Origin: Mesostigma viride
Lineage: Eukaryota > Streptophyta > Mesostigmatophyceae > Mesostigmatales > Mesostigmataceae
Reading direction: 5' to 3'
Length of the DNA stretch: 64,000 nt
Assembly: GCA_009746045.1 (NCBI GenBank)
Contig: RPFO01000901.1
Location: 39,024-103,023 of the forward strand
A model generated the notes under the pieces. That model saw only the letters and a list, made by a program, of their open reading frames with translations. It was not told the DNA's origin and searched no databases. Shown here one piece after another: positions 1 through 12,438 of the stretch; the first letter of the stretch is position 1; every line of letters starts with the position of its first letter. The position numbers and the translations under genes were made by a program.

Positions 1-2
1 CT

Positions 3-1250
<1,248 letters not shown>

Positions 1251-1397
1251 CTCTCATGCTGGCTTGAGTGTGCCTGCTTCACCTCTTTCATCTGCATGCC
1301 CCACTGTCAGAGCAGTGAGCAGTTCTGGAAAGGTGCTACAGCTGGTTTCAGAAGATTATGTCTCTAAACCAACCTACACATCTATGGTTCCCAAGGT

Positions 1398-2400
1398 GTG
1401 CAGAGTGTCCCATCAGAGGATGCTCATATCAGTTTTCAGGAGCTTGCTTTGCAGTTGCATTTCCTTTATGGGCATGAAGTGAGTGCAGAGGTGGTGGCAG
1501 CAGCAATAGGGGGGGCAGCACTCAGACGTGCATGCCAGGTGGTCAGATCCCACTGCCAGCATTGTCAGTTCAATGCACCCAAACCCCCTAAGTGGCATGT
1601 AGCTACCCCACCTAAATGCAAGGGCAGGGTGGTAGGAGATGTCTTTCATGTCAAAGGACAATCTTACTTGGCACTTAAAGATGCATGGTCAAGGTACACA
1701 ACCATTGAACCATTACCTGGAATGGACAAGACACAGTTGCTCAGGGCTCTCTTGATTGCTCAGGCCAGGTACTACCCTGTGGAGGCATTGTTACTGGATC
1801 AGCAGTTCACGTGTCTTGCCAATGAACCAGGGTGTGAGGCTATTGATCTGGCTGGGCTAGAAGATCATGAGAGGCAAGGCATTATTGAAAGGGCCATCAG
1901 GTCCATTAAAACCCTTGTAGCCAAGAAGATGGCAATCTGCTGGCTGACAGTGGGTCATATGCTGACAGAGCTCTGTGGTCCACCAGGTTGTGCCAAGTCC
2001 TCAACAGGAGGCCACTCATGAAAACCCCACAAGGGGTGATCATTACACCAGATGGATTGCATGCAGGCATTTATCCACCTGAGGTACTAGCCCTATACAA
2101 CGCACAGCGAGCACAGACAGCTAGCAGGTTAGCTGTCAAGGATGCAAAGCATCCACGTCCCACCTTCAGAGAAGGGGATCAGGTCCTATTCTACAAGGAG
2201 TCGGGACTAGGCAAGGTGGGTACCTGGCATGGGCCAGCCACCATCCTAAAATTTAACACCACTGGCAGGACAGTGTTAGTTAAACACAATGACACGGGAA
2301 AGATTCACAGGTGTTCACCTCACAGGATGAAATTGTATTTTCCAACTGTGTCAGACGTGGCAGAGGAGGAAGAGCTGTTGGCCGACAGCCCTGTACAGTT
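1398..2400 (+). pseudogene. copia-1 integrase (DD29E)
   Basis: The N-terminal zinc-binding region shows HFLYGH followed by CQHC. The catalytic core shows Asp in GDVFHVKG, Asp in LLLDQQF and Glu in GIIERAI. I count 29 residues between the second Asp and the Glu, against about 35 in most retroviral-type integrases. After a frame change near 2000 the C-terminal part continues with GDQVLFYKE and LVKHNDTGKIHRCSPHRMK, which looks like an SH3-like DNA-binding domain. It would insert the cDNA into the genome. The same layout and spacing recur in copia-2. Confidence 0.75.
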
Positions 2401-2699
2401 GCCTGGCATCCCAGCGTTGCCCAGTGAGTGGTTGTTTGGAACACCCACTGGTGAGTGTGAGAGCCACACCCACTGTGACACCCAGGTCACCCTTGATGAT
2501 TGTAGGCAGTCACTGCAGGCTTGGCCCCCTGCAGCAGAGGGTCACATTGGCAAAACAGGTGATCAGCAACCTATCACCTCTTCAAGTGTGAACATAGCTC
2601 AGCCACTAGCTGCACCTTCCAAACGCAGCCTAGCAGACGCTGTTCGCATTTTACAAGCAGCTCATAGAGCTAAAGCTCAAACTGCTGCAGGATCAGCTA

Positions 2700-3050
2700 A
2701 GGTGGGGAAGGTTGGGCAGCATGACAATAGCCCATTTATGGTTGCAGTGGACACACAAGCCCAGGTCAGCATTATCAGTGCCCTGGCTGTGCCCCATATG
2801 CCTTTGGAACCTTCACCCTGGCACCATGTGGCTGATTTCTCAGGGCAGTCATCCCTCAAGGTATTAGGTCAGGTCATGTTGACTATACTCGGTATCCCCA
2901 CTCCTTTTCAGGTATTGGAAGGTTATAAAGGGAATGCTTTGTTGGGGGATCCTTTTCTCTGTTACCCTGGTGTCCTCATCTCCAGTGATAGACTATCCAT
3001 CCAGGACCTGGGTGGTGTTGATCTGAATCATTTCAAAATTTCTCTTGAAA
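2700..3050 (+). pseudogene. copia-1 retropepsin-like domain placed after the integrase
   Basis: Within the frame 1988-3445 the stretch VAVDTQAQVSIIS, then DFSGQSSLKVLGQV, then LLGDPFL follows the retropepsin pattern: catalytic Asp-Thr, hydrophobic strand, VLG strand, and I/LLG-x-D/P-FL. The usual Gly after DT/DS is Gln here, so activity is uncertain. In known copia elements the protease lies between Gag and integrase. Here it lies between integrase and RT, and no candidate is visible upstream. The equivalent region of copia-2 (57420-57670) aligns closely. Confidence 0.6.
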
Positions 3051-3299
3051 AACTTCTTAACACCAACATTGCTTCTGTAAAATTTGCTACACCCAAGTAT
3101 GCCCCAGGGCAAGAACCCTGTGTGGCAGACTTGGTTCACAACCAAAAACTTCATCCCAACTCATTTGGATTGGGCAAGCATGATGTGGCTAAAATGTCTC
3201 CTCTTTCTTATGAACAGATAGAGCAAGACTGTCGCACACACATAGGATTCCTAAAATGGGTGGAGGCCTTTAACAAGGCCAGGGAAGAATGGGTAGTGC

Positions 3300-4797
3300 C
3301 AGATCCTCTTAGTCCTTCTCATACTCCACCTGTCACACCTATTGACAAAAAGCCTGCAGGGTGCAAGCACTTGCGCCTGAAGTTTGTGTGTAAACATAAG
3401 CCAGCAGCAGATGGGTCAGTCATTTTCATGCTAGACCTTGTGTGACAGAGTTCAAGGGCACCACTGATCTGACAGAGGCAGAGTTGTACACGCCAGGCAT
3501 TCAGCAAACATCCTTAAAAATCTTGCTGTCTGTCTTTGTGGGTCATCTCAATGATGGGGATGACTATGTATGTAAGGCTACAGACATTAAAAGGGCTTTC
3601 TTGAAAGGCTCACCTGAGATAGCACAACAAGTGTGGCATGGTCAGGTGTATGTAGTCTCCACTCCCAGAGTTTGGGCAAAACACATCCCTCAGCAGTACC
3701 TGAAAGCTAACATAGGTGTTGAAGGGCTGCAATCAGCTCCTCGAATTTTCAGGATGTCAGCTCAGGCTGTGTTTGAAAAGCTAGGGGCTAGATATGATGA
3801 CATAGACCCTTGCTTCTTTGTGGTCCCACACCCTCATGGCATTCTCACCTTTGTGTGGCATGGGGATGATCAGCTGATTGCTGGGCCAAGGCGTGCTGTA
3901 GATGATTTTATTCAACAAGTGTCACAGCATTTTGAGATTGGCAAGCAAGTAGAGCTGGGCACCACTGCCATAAAATTTTGTGGCACAATGTTACAACTCC
4001 AGCAGCATCAAAACCAGTGGGTGTGTGCACTTTACTCTCCCAATGATTACATGCACAGCTGCTTGGAGGTTTTGCAAACCAAAATCAAACCTGGAGCCTG
4101 TCCCACCATTAGAGGCAAGCTGGGGTGGTTGTGCTCAACGTGTGCACCTCACCTGGCTGTGGTTAGCAGAGTTGATGATGATGTCTTGATGCAAGTAGGT
4201 CACAAAGCCATCACCAAAACTCTCCAGGAAGGCCCTCCCCTTATCTTGCACTCCTTGGATCTCCACAAAACCATTCACATCCAAGCTATGATGGATAGTT
4301 CCATGGAGTCCAGGCAGATTACCAAGTTGCAGGCAAGGGAGTCAGGCTTGTATTTTGTGCAGAATGATGATGCACCCTTGTCTCTCATTTCATGGTACAG
4401 CCGGTTGCATAGACGCAAGGCTGTCAGCAGCAATGCTGCTGAGTGCAGGGCAGTGGTGTCAGCAGTGCTTCATGCCAGGTACTTGAATCATGTGCTGGTT
4501 TGGTTGCAGATGCAAGCAGGCAGCAATGCTGGGGTGGTGGCACACTTGCTCACTGACAGCCAGTCAGTCCTCAGTTTCCTTGCTAACCCTTATGCTGTGC
4601 ACACTGATCTTGACTGGGTGGTCCTTAAACAGGAGTCCACCTACTGGGAGTCCACCCGTCACGTGGAGGACAAACACAACGCTGCTGATGCACTCACTAA
4701 AGTGCCTCAGCAGGCAGCTGAACAATATCAGCTGTTGTACCACTTGATGAACCCCTATGGCAAGCAGGCAACCCTGCCCCATCGGGGGGACGCCTAG
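3300..4797 (+). pseudogene. copia-1 reverse transcriptase and RNase H
   Basis: The RT begins at the end of the 1988-3445 frame (KHLRLKFVCKHK) and continues after a frame change near 3427 as a 451-residue frame. Motifs are DIKRAFLKG (first catalytic Asp) and WHGDDQLIAG, where HGDD replaces the usual YVDD but keeps both Asp residues. RNase H follows: Asp in MMDSSMESRQ, Glu in AAECRA, Asp in LLTDSQSV, Asp in NAADALTK. It ends at a TAG at 4795-4797. The family match is clear; the copy is broken by the frameshift. Confidence 0.88.
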
Positions 4798-5560
4798 CAG
4801 GGTCCTGTTCACCAGGGCCGCCTAGGTAACCCAGTACCCCTTGGGCAGGTCCAAGGGGTAGGTTGTGGCTACCAGCAAGGGGGGTTGGTTGGAGTCTGTT
4901 TTCGTGCATCTGCGTGCCCTATGCCAATAAAGTCTGTTTCGATTTTTTCAAAAACCATGGAATTTCGTTATGCACACCTGCATAGGTGGGCATGGGATGT
5001 ATCTCACACTTTTCTGTTCCACTAGGGCTGGATGCCTTGGTGGATTGGCCTTGAGCTCAGTGGCTCAGGTGCCTCCCATTCAAGTGGAGGGTCAAAGCTC
5101 CCTTGACAGGTGGTTACCCAGGACTCCAGTTCACTGTGGATATCCTGGGCCACCTGGCCTTACTGTTCAGTGGCAGTAAAGGCATGGGTGCTGTCATGTT
5201 GTCTGGTACAACGTGCTCAGCCCAGGTGCAGGATGAAATATTCCTGTCACCTGTCACCGGGACTTCAGTCACCTCTGTGCAGGGCAGGGGTGGCTGGTCC
5301 TCACACGTTGTGCAGGTGCAACGTGGCCAGGTCCAGGATGTCATAGTCCTGTCACCTGTCACTAGGACCTCAGCCCCCTCTGTGCAGGGCAGGGGTGGCT
5401 GGTCCTCACATGTTGTGCAGGTACAACATGGACAGTGCAGGGTGCAATAAACCTGCCTCCTGTCACTCCTCAGGTTGCAGGTAACCTGAGCTCAGTTGAC
5501 CCAGCCTGGCTGGGTATTTTTTCTCTGAGTGGGCGATGATGATGGAACAACATGGAACCT
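4798..5560. repeat. copia-1 3' region, probable LTR with tandem repeat
   Basis: After the RNase H stop there is a G-rich tract (about 4784-4791) that could be the polypurine tract, AATAAA near 4926, and a ~107-bp tandem repeat (about 5207-5475, a bit over two units). The units share TGTGCAGGGCAGGGGTGGCT and TGTTGTGCAGGT. A second AATAAA lies near 5445. The 5' LTR is outside the window, so LTR limits cannot be fixed. Confidence 0.5.
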
Positions 5561-6289
5561 CTTAAACGGTTACCTTGGCATTTTTTATTTACAATGGCTC
5601 TCTTGGCTGGTGATGCGCTCCCTGGATAGGCAGACAGGCATAGCTATCTCCCTTGTGAGCTCGCGAGGAGGAGGAACTCCCCGGGCATGTTGAGCTAAAC
5701 GTGATGCCATCACAAGTATTGCACGAGTTCTGGGGCCCATCTTTTTCAGTCCAGATGTTGCAGTATGGGTGTCAGTTGCTCAGCACCTCAGTCAGCTTGG
5801 AGTCAGTCTCCTAGCTGGGCAGGATCAGGCTTGAAGTTGCTAGCCTTCAACCTGAAAGGAAAACATAATGGGAGTTAGATGAGATGCTTAGGCTGACACA
5901 CGGATTTCCGGCCTGCGCGCCGCGTATTGCCTACCGCGGCTGAGCGGGACACCTCAGTACTGTACGGCAGGGCGTACGGTACTGAGGCGTCAGGTGGACT
6001 GACGTGCAGTTAGTGCCAGACTGTTCCTAGGTGCTAGGTCGACCCGCCAGGTCCGGTGTAGCCGGGCCTGACGGGCCGAGTCTTAGCTGGTTGCTAGTGA
6101 CGTGGTCGCATGGCATTGCAGTGTCCAGTTGTCCACTGGCAGGTGCTGCAGGGAGCACCGCCATAGGCATATAGGCGTAGCACTGGGGAGTGCCGCAGCA
6201 CCCGAGTTTGCCCAGACGTTCCATTCTGAGCCCTCAGCTTCCATTGCTCTCTCATTGTATTATTGCTAATACAATCATCATTCGCTTTC
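5561..6289. other. Unassigned DNA
   Basis: No coding region, RNA gene or repeat recognised. The TTTCAG just before 6291 could be a splice acceptor for the hAT exon that follows, but this is weak. Confidence 0.4.
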
Positions 6290-6715
6290 AGCTTCAGCAG
6301 TTGTTCGTCGTCCCTAGTCTCCATCCAACTCCCTGGGCCTGTGGCAGACCTCGCCATGCTGCAGTTGGATCAGTACTTCAACCAGGTGGGAGACTTTGAC
6401 TCTGATGATGCCAGGAGGCAAGCCCACTTGTGCAGCGTGGAAGTCCAGGGCAAGCCGGGGGTTTTCATTGTCGAGCCCTACCAGTGGTGGCTTACCTGGG
6501 GGGGAGGTGTCCCTGAGCTGCAGCGTGTGGCTGTCAAGGTGCTGGCCCAGCCAGTATCCAATTCAGCCGTGGAGCGTGTGAACAGCACGGCTGGGTGGAT
6601 CAAGTCCCTCAGGCGCAACAGGATGACTGATGAGACCCTTAACCGCATGGTCTATGTCTGCCACAACCTGCGTGCCCTGAACAAGATCAAGGTGTTTGAG
6701 GATGATGATGAGTAA
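6290..6715 (+). pseudogene. hAT-family transposase, C-terminal dimerisation region
   Basis: The frame from the ATG at 6356 to the TAA at 6713-6715 contains QWWLTWGGGVPELQRVAVKV, then QPVSNSAVERVNSTAGWIKS, then RRNRMTDETLNRMVYVCHNL. This is the pattern of the hAT C-terminal dimerisation domain (Trp, Pro-x-L, A/VLAxPxSxxxxERxxS, RNRM-x-ET). The catalytic part (RNase H-like DDE core and BED finger) is not visible upstream, so this is an isolated fragment or the last exon of a spliced gene. It ends in an acidic tail. No terminal inverted repeats were found. Confidence 0.75.
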
Positions 6716-8385
6716 ATGAGCCCATGCCCTGACCTGTGGTGACGGTTATTGCAGCTGCTTGTCGGGGCCTCGGGGGGAAGCGTGATGAACATTGTGATTT
6801 TGGCCTATTGCCGTGCAGGCTGCTGCCATTTGGGCACCCTACCACATGACATTGTTCAGTTTTCAGGTCGAACTGCAGCTTTGAGGGGCAGGTTGCATAT
6901 GCATGATAGCATGTAGTGCACATTGGTAGCCTGCTGCCCTGCATTTCAGGCTTTCAGCCATGTGTAGCCTGTATACGACTATACGTGTCCTTGCTTGATG
7001 TAGCTGGAATTAATGATGGTGGCCTCCCACGAGTAGGAAAGATCCATGTCTTATTTTCAGCATGTCTTATTTTCAGATGGCACAATGTTCTTATCACTTC
7101 TATATTTGGCAGCTTGGCAGTCGGCCAAGCTCTCTTTAAGTACTATATTTGGAAGACAGTTCTCTGCCGCTTCCATGTATAGAGTGCATTCATATCTTGA
7201 GTTCTACAAATTTATTATCCTTTCCAGTGAGTTGTGAATTGATGCGTACTGGTATTGATACTGAGTTGCATGTTGTCTCGATTTTGAAGAGAAACTATCA
7301 AGTTAGACCGTTAGAAACTATGCTTGTATTTCTAGGTAGTGATGACAATGCCAAGGTCATGCTATATATGTCATGTATAGCCAAAAGGTATGGCAAAAAC
7401 ACCAGCAGACCATGCTTGGTTGCTCAGAATGTTGAAAACCCCTCAAAACCATGCCAAAAAAGGGGTTTTCAACAGTTAGCGTACGATTAGCGTATAATAC
7501 ATTATACACCGCGTAGTATACATTATACACCTGGGGCCGCGTACGACGCGTATCGCGTATGGCCAATCACTGATCACGTACCGCCGCCGAGGGCCAGGTG
7601 GCGCTAGCCTCGCCAAGGAGCGCGCTAGCTTTAGGGTTTCGACCAATAGATTCATGGAGGTTGGCAAAAGGGTGAAGAAAAGAAAACCGAGAATAATACA
7701 AGATCTAGGAAGACTCGAACCCGGAACCTCACAATTAGCCTAACGATGAAGTGTGCCTTGGCGCCTGAAGTCTACACAACCAACTTTTGTTGAAGTTGCA
7801 CAATATGTATATAGCTACAAAGGGACAACTTGCGCAGCCGCGCAGTGGACGGAGCTCGCGAACTACGTCCTGCGGGGTTCAACTAGCTCCAGATTGACTG
7901 CTACCCCTGCACGGGAGCGTGATGCGCGCGGGGATGAGTGACCTCGCCGCAGACAGCAGGTAAAAATCGCTTACAGGCGGTGGAGCAGAGGAAATCCACG
8001 TGTGGGCTTCCTGCGCTTTTGTAACTGGTTCGTCAGGATAAATTAGTTTGGTCCAACAGCCCAAAAGTTTGCGACAGTTATATCTGGAGCTCGCGAACAC
8101 AGGAAATTGCTGAGTTTTCTAGTAGGAGCAATATTGGGCATACAGACCTATATCCGGGCATACGGACCTCTGCCAAATGGCTCATCTGGATGTAACGCAC
8201 AAAACCCCTCATAATATGGACGCCGTGGTTTGACCTTTTTGTGATTGGTCGCAACGAAATTTCGCGCAGCTCATTCGTCGAGCGGACTGTAAGTCGCGCT
8301 GCTGAGTGGCTGGAGCCGAAAGCCGTTCGAAAGAGTGTTAGCTAAATTTGTGCCAAGGCTGCATTTTACAAATTGTAGTATATAT
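6716..8385. other. Unassigned DNA with a tRNA-like promoter motif
   Basis: No convincing gene. On the minus strand near 7713-7724 there is a match to a pol III B box (GGGTTCGAGTCT), but no A box or tRNA fold that I can close, so a SINE or tRNA-like remnant is only possible. Short AT-rich direct repeats (CATTATACACC) occur near 7499-7531. Confidence 0.3.
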
Positions 8386-8680
8386 GTTGACAAGGTGGGG
8401 GGGCCAAGGCCCCCCACTTGTTCGGACGCACTACGCCACCAGGGGGTCTGAGGCCTCTGCCGAAAGTTTCGGGCCGCCGGGTGGTGCCCGCCGACCAGGC
8501 CGGCCACTACGCCGGGGGGCGAACGCTCGGCGGCCCTTCCTTTCCGGGGGATCCCCATCGCGCGGGCCCGCCGCACCGTCGATCCCACGCTCCGTCCCTC
8601 ACGGGGAAATCTTCCAAACTAATTTTTATTCCTTGGAACTACGAAAATTCGGCCTGAACTCGGCCTTAGTTGAATGCCCT
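8386..8680. repeat. GC-rich dispersed repeat, copy 1
   Basis: Starts with a GTGGGGGGGCC/GGCCCCCCAC hairpin, then contains CCGAAAGTTTCGGGCCGCCG, GCCGGCCACTACGCCGGGG, CGCACCGTCGATCCCACGCT and an AT-rich end. The same order is found at 27326-27660 with scattered differences. No protein is conserved between the two copies. It is an uncharacterised interspersed repeat. Confidence 0.8.
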
Positions 8681-9695
8681 TCACCGCTGGCTAGCACGCC
8701 GGTGATGGAGACGGGATTTTTGTTGTTTGGGGAACCGATTGTGGGAGGCTGAGCCCGCAGCCGCCACTGATTGCTATTGAACCCTTGCAGCTGGTCAGGC
8801 CGCAAGGAGCTCAGCGGCGCGGCGCTAACCGATAAGGCATGCTCGAGCCTCTAACCCGAGACTACCGGTAAGCTACCCGATAGTGCATGCTCGAGCCTCT
8901 AACCCGAGACTACCGGCACTCAGCGGATCTGTGCTACCGAGGGCGACGGTTCTCTGACCGTCCCGACGCACACTGGCTTCCGTACCGTGCTTAGGCACCG
9001 ACTAGCATCTAGACACCAATCTTTGATGCCCACCTAACTAGGCATCCGGGCCGGCGACTACCGGCCGGTGGATAGATGCCACTCGGGAGCACAACTCCCA
9101 TACTTTCTTTTTAAATAATTATTATAAATTATTTAAAGCGAGGGGCAATAGGGTAGCACTGACCCTACGTACGTTCAAGTAGAGAAACACGTAACGGCAC
9201 ACTGGCCGTCCCCAAATCCTAAACCCCAAGGAGCGGGTGCCCTACGCTGGGATCTGAGCACGCCAAAAACACCCGGGCTTTGCTCCCGGCCTCCTTTTCT
9301 ACTTGGGTGCATGCAACTGCACCGGCCACATGCATCATTAGTAGGCACACTCGCCGCCTGTCAGGTGACTACTAGGGAAATGTATTCACAGATGAAAGAA
9401 GCGCCCATTCCCATGCAAAAAGACGACAGGTCACACAGTCTGGAAAAAAACTCATGTCATCATGAGCTGCCGCAGCAGCTTGTACTGAGGCCCCGACAGC
9501 ATCGCTGGCTTGGCCGGTCAAGGCATCGGCAATATTCTCGCTCTCGGGGATCCACCGCCGCTCATCCATGCAACACCGTGGCGGACTCTGCCAACACAAG
9601 GTAATCTAGTTTGGTGGTGGAGGGGAGCGGGTTATTCAGCAAATCAATTATTGACTTGCTATGTCGCGTTTGCGTGCCATATCATCCTGGACTGG
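8681..9695. other. Hairpin-rich non-coding DNA
   Basis: A ~32-bp block beginning GCATGCTCGAGCCTCTAACC is repeated at about 8837 and 8885. Several short stems follow (GGGCCGGCGACTACCGGCC near 9048; an AT palindrome TTTAAATAATTATTATAAAT near 9111). I see no gene. Organelle-derived DNA or a structured repeat are both possible. From about 9665 to 9695 the sequence belongs to the dispersed repeat also found at 22829 and 24445. Confidence 0.4.
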
Positions 9696-10942
9696 TGTCA
9701 CGGACGCGAGCTATGTCATCCGGGCGCCCACTATGCACAAGACCGGTGACGTGCGCAAGGAATTTGTTTTCCACGCATTTTCGACAAAGGCTAGTGACCG
9801 GGGGGGGACACTAGCACTTGCAGCATAAGAGCGGACGAAAGTGTACGTGCACGCGCGCCGGGCCAGGCACAGCTGGGCGCGCAGCACTGACTTGAGCGGA
9901 CGGCAGCACAAGTGCGCAGCGTCGAGAGGATCATACGCGTGTTAGTGGACAGCTGGAGCTGAAGCTGGACTGCTGGACTTCAACAGCGCCGAGGCTATTG
10001 ACAGGCCAGGTGTCTTTGTGGTGTAGAATAGCGGGTCAACGTTATGAGGACTGGACAGAAAATGGAAAAGGACAATTTGCGGTGCGGAGCCAGATCGCTG
10101 GAATGAATGCGAAATCGCTGGCAGCCCTACAAAGGGATTTCTTCTAGAAAGGAACGATTAGACGCAATGTTTGCTGGGCCACTCACACGCAAGGTGTGAG
10201 CGTGCAGATTGTCTGAAGGATATTATGCTTCGACCTTGGTGGACGTGACTCAATGCCGGACATTCCCAGGGACAGAAATGCCGGAGCCTCTAGGAGATGA
10301 GATCGGCAACAGGGTAGCAATTTAGATTTGTCGGGATGCCTTCCTGCTTTTGTTGGCATGTGTGGTAGAAAGCCAGGACGGCAACTGGAATGCGGTTTCT
10401 ATTTGCATGGTTCAGGCAGCAAGATAGTTTTGGCATTCCTGGCTGGACTGACAAGTGTGGCGTGTGTCATGCGTGTGGCATGACGAATGGTTTGGTTCAT
10501 AGTCGAAGAGGACTCTCACGCAGCGTGTAGTCTCTTCGAGTCTCTCGTTAGTGGCCTTCGTGTTTCTCCCTTTCCTTGGGAGCAAGGCCGGTAGCATGTC
10601 ATGGAGCGCTGCCTAACTGCGGGCTCGTGAGCATGGAGTGCATCGATATTGAGACTATCAACGTGTTGTAATTGTATTAACTTTCTCAATAAATTCCGCA
10701 TGTGCGGCTTCATCATCAGACTGTGCAAAGTGTGTGTTGTGAAAGCATTGTTCTATAGCAGGGGAGGCAAAAGCATCCTCTTGCACCATCATATTGTCGC
10801 AATTAGAGTAGTTGGAGCGTCTAGCTAACGCCCCAGCAAGGATATTCAAACGCGGCACGCGACGGTACACAAGGGGATCAAGAAGGTGGTCATCAGGCAC
10901 GAGGGACAGTTCCTTGTCCTCGGCTGAGAGCCCTCTTTTCAT
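9696..10942 (+). repeat. gypsy-M 5' LTR (apparently 3'-shortened)
   Basis: About 1,247 bp, matching 21210-22466 with only scattered substitutions and small indels. It begins TGTCACGG. The right-hand LTR continues 142 bp further to CGCGACA, but this copy stops at TTTTCATT and passes into the internal region, so the end of U5 and the primer-binding site seem to be missing. AATAAA is present near 10688. Small ORFs inside it are not convincing. Confidence 0.8.
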
Positions 10943-11216
10943 TACTCGAAGAGACTAGCTCCATCTGCAAAGGAACATTTTCATTTCAGCAAAGAGAGAC
11001 GGTGTGCAGTTTTCTGGGGAAGACTAGCACACATAGTGGCCTGATCAACCATTAAGTCTTTCAGATTAGACCGTTGCTACTTGGTAGTGGTTGTGGCAGT
11101 TTATGTCATATCACACTAGGTCGGTCACAGCGTTTTTGGCAAGCCACGCAGGCTGTGCCAACACGGGCGTCGACACCGACGGGCAGGAGCTCTCCAGGGT
11201 CGATACCACCATCAAC
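10943..11216. other. gypsy-M leader
   Basis: Sequence between the shortened 5' LTR and the likely gag ATG. No TGG-starting primer-binding site is seen at the LTR edge. Confidence 0.4.
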
Positions 11217-12433
11217 ATGTCAGGAACTGACCCCACAGCATCAGGCAGTGGTGGGTCAGCGCCGGCAGCTACGGGCGGTCAAGCAACTGACCCGCCCAGC
11301 GGTCGTCTCGGCACTAGTGCGGACACCGCTTTGTTAGGTAATGGAGCGCCTTCCCTTTCTTCGGCAGGGGACGGTGGTGCTCTTACCCAAGTGCTGCGCC
11401 TGCTGCAAGAGCAAGCGGCAGAGCTGGCGGCACTCCGAGCTCAGCAAGCGACGCAGTTATCGCAACAGGCGACGCTTGTTGAAGAAACTGTGCGACTTGC
11501 TTTGGAGCGCGCGGAATCTACGGCTGAAGCGAGGCGTGCTACGGAGCGCGCTGAGCAACGGCGGCAGGCGGAGGCAACCACGGAAGCTGCACGCGCCTGC
11601 CAAGCTGCGGCCCAACGCGACGCCGAGGCCAGGCAGGCTGCCGACGAGGAGGCCGCTGCCGAGGAAGCGCGGCGACATGAGGCGCTGCGCGACCAACGCG
11701 GACACTTCGACGAAGAGCGCAGTGGGACAGGTCCACTACGCAACGTTGAGCCCAGTCAGCCACGCGTCGGACCAAGCGGTCAACGGCGGGGCGACGGGGA
11801 AATGGCGCAGGATGACGAGCTGCAGCCGAACGTCGGTCGGGTAGGCACCCGGTCGACTGCCGACGCATCTTATACGCTGGGGGGGAACCTACGGGCACCC
11901 AACCAAGGCACGTTATCGTGGCGCGGCGGGTATGGTGCAGCCCCCAGGGGGGGAGCATCAGGTGGCTTGTTTAGCACAGGTCGGCCACCCATGACGGCGG
12001 CAGCAACGCCGTTGGGTGGCACCGCAGGGCGGCCCAGGCTTGGCGGCACTCGGTCAGACTTCGGCTGGGGCCAAGTCGATCGGGAGGTAGCCAGCATACC
12101 ATGGGGTGAGGGCGACGACGTCCAGCGACCCCACCGCATGCCGTACGGCGTGCATGGCGAATCCACTCGTGTGCCATCGCTGCCCAAGGTGGAGCTTCGC
12201 GAGAAGTTCACCTCAGCAGGCACGGGTGCGACTTTAGAGGAAGCCTATGAGCTCTTCCGAGCTCATTGTAACACTTATCGTTATGCCTCGGGGTATCCTC
12301 TTCGCCATGAGATGGTGATGGATTTTATTCACCTTTTTTCCATGACCTGACCAAGAAGAAGGTCCAGGTTTTGGTCCAGCATTACCGAGCGCTCGTGGAC
12401 CGTGTCATCGCACGGACATATGGTTTGCGCTCA
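11217..12433 (+). pseudogene. gypsy-M Gag, N-terminal part
   Basis: The ATG at 11217 starts the frame that ends at 12350; an earlier in-frame ATG at 11103 is an alternative. The protein has a Gly/Ser-rich start, then a long Ala/Glu/Arg coiled coil (about 11380-11720), then a Gly-rich linker and a capsid-like end (FRAHCNTYRYASGYPLR). Near 12331 a T6 run breaks the frame. The continuation (HDLTKKKVQVLVQHYRALVD) runs in another frame to about 12430, where it shifts into the long Pol frame. Role: packaging of element RNA. Confidence 0.7.
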
Positions 12434-12438
12434 CGGAC

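Noticed and set aside
5495-5525. Hairpin CCCAGCC/GGCTGGG followed by a T run, terminator-like
   Set aside because: Rho-independent terminators do not apply in eukaryotic nuclear DNA; likely chance or part of the LTR.
7690-7770. tRNA gene on the minus strand
   Set aside because: Only a B-box match; I could not form acceptor, D or anticodon stems.
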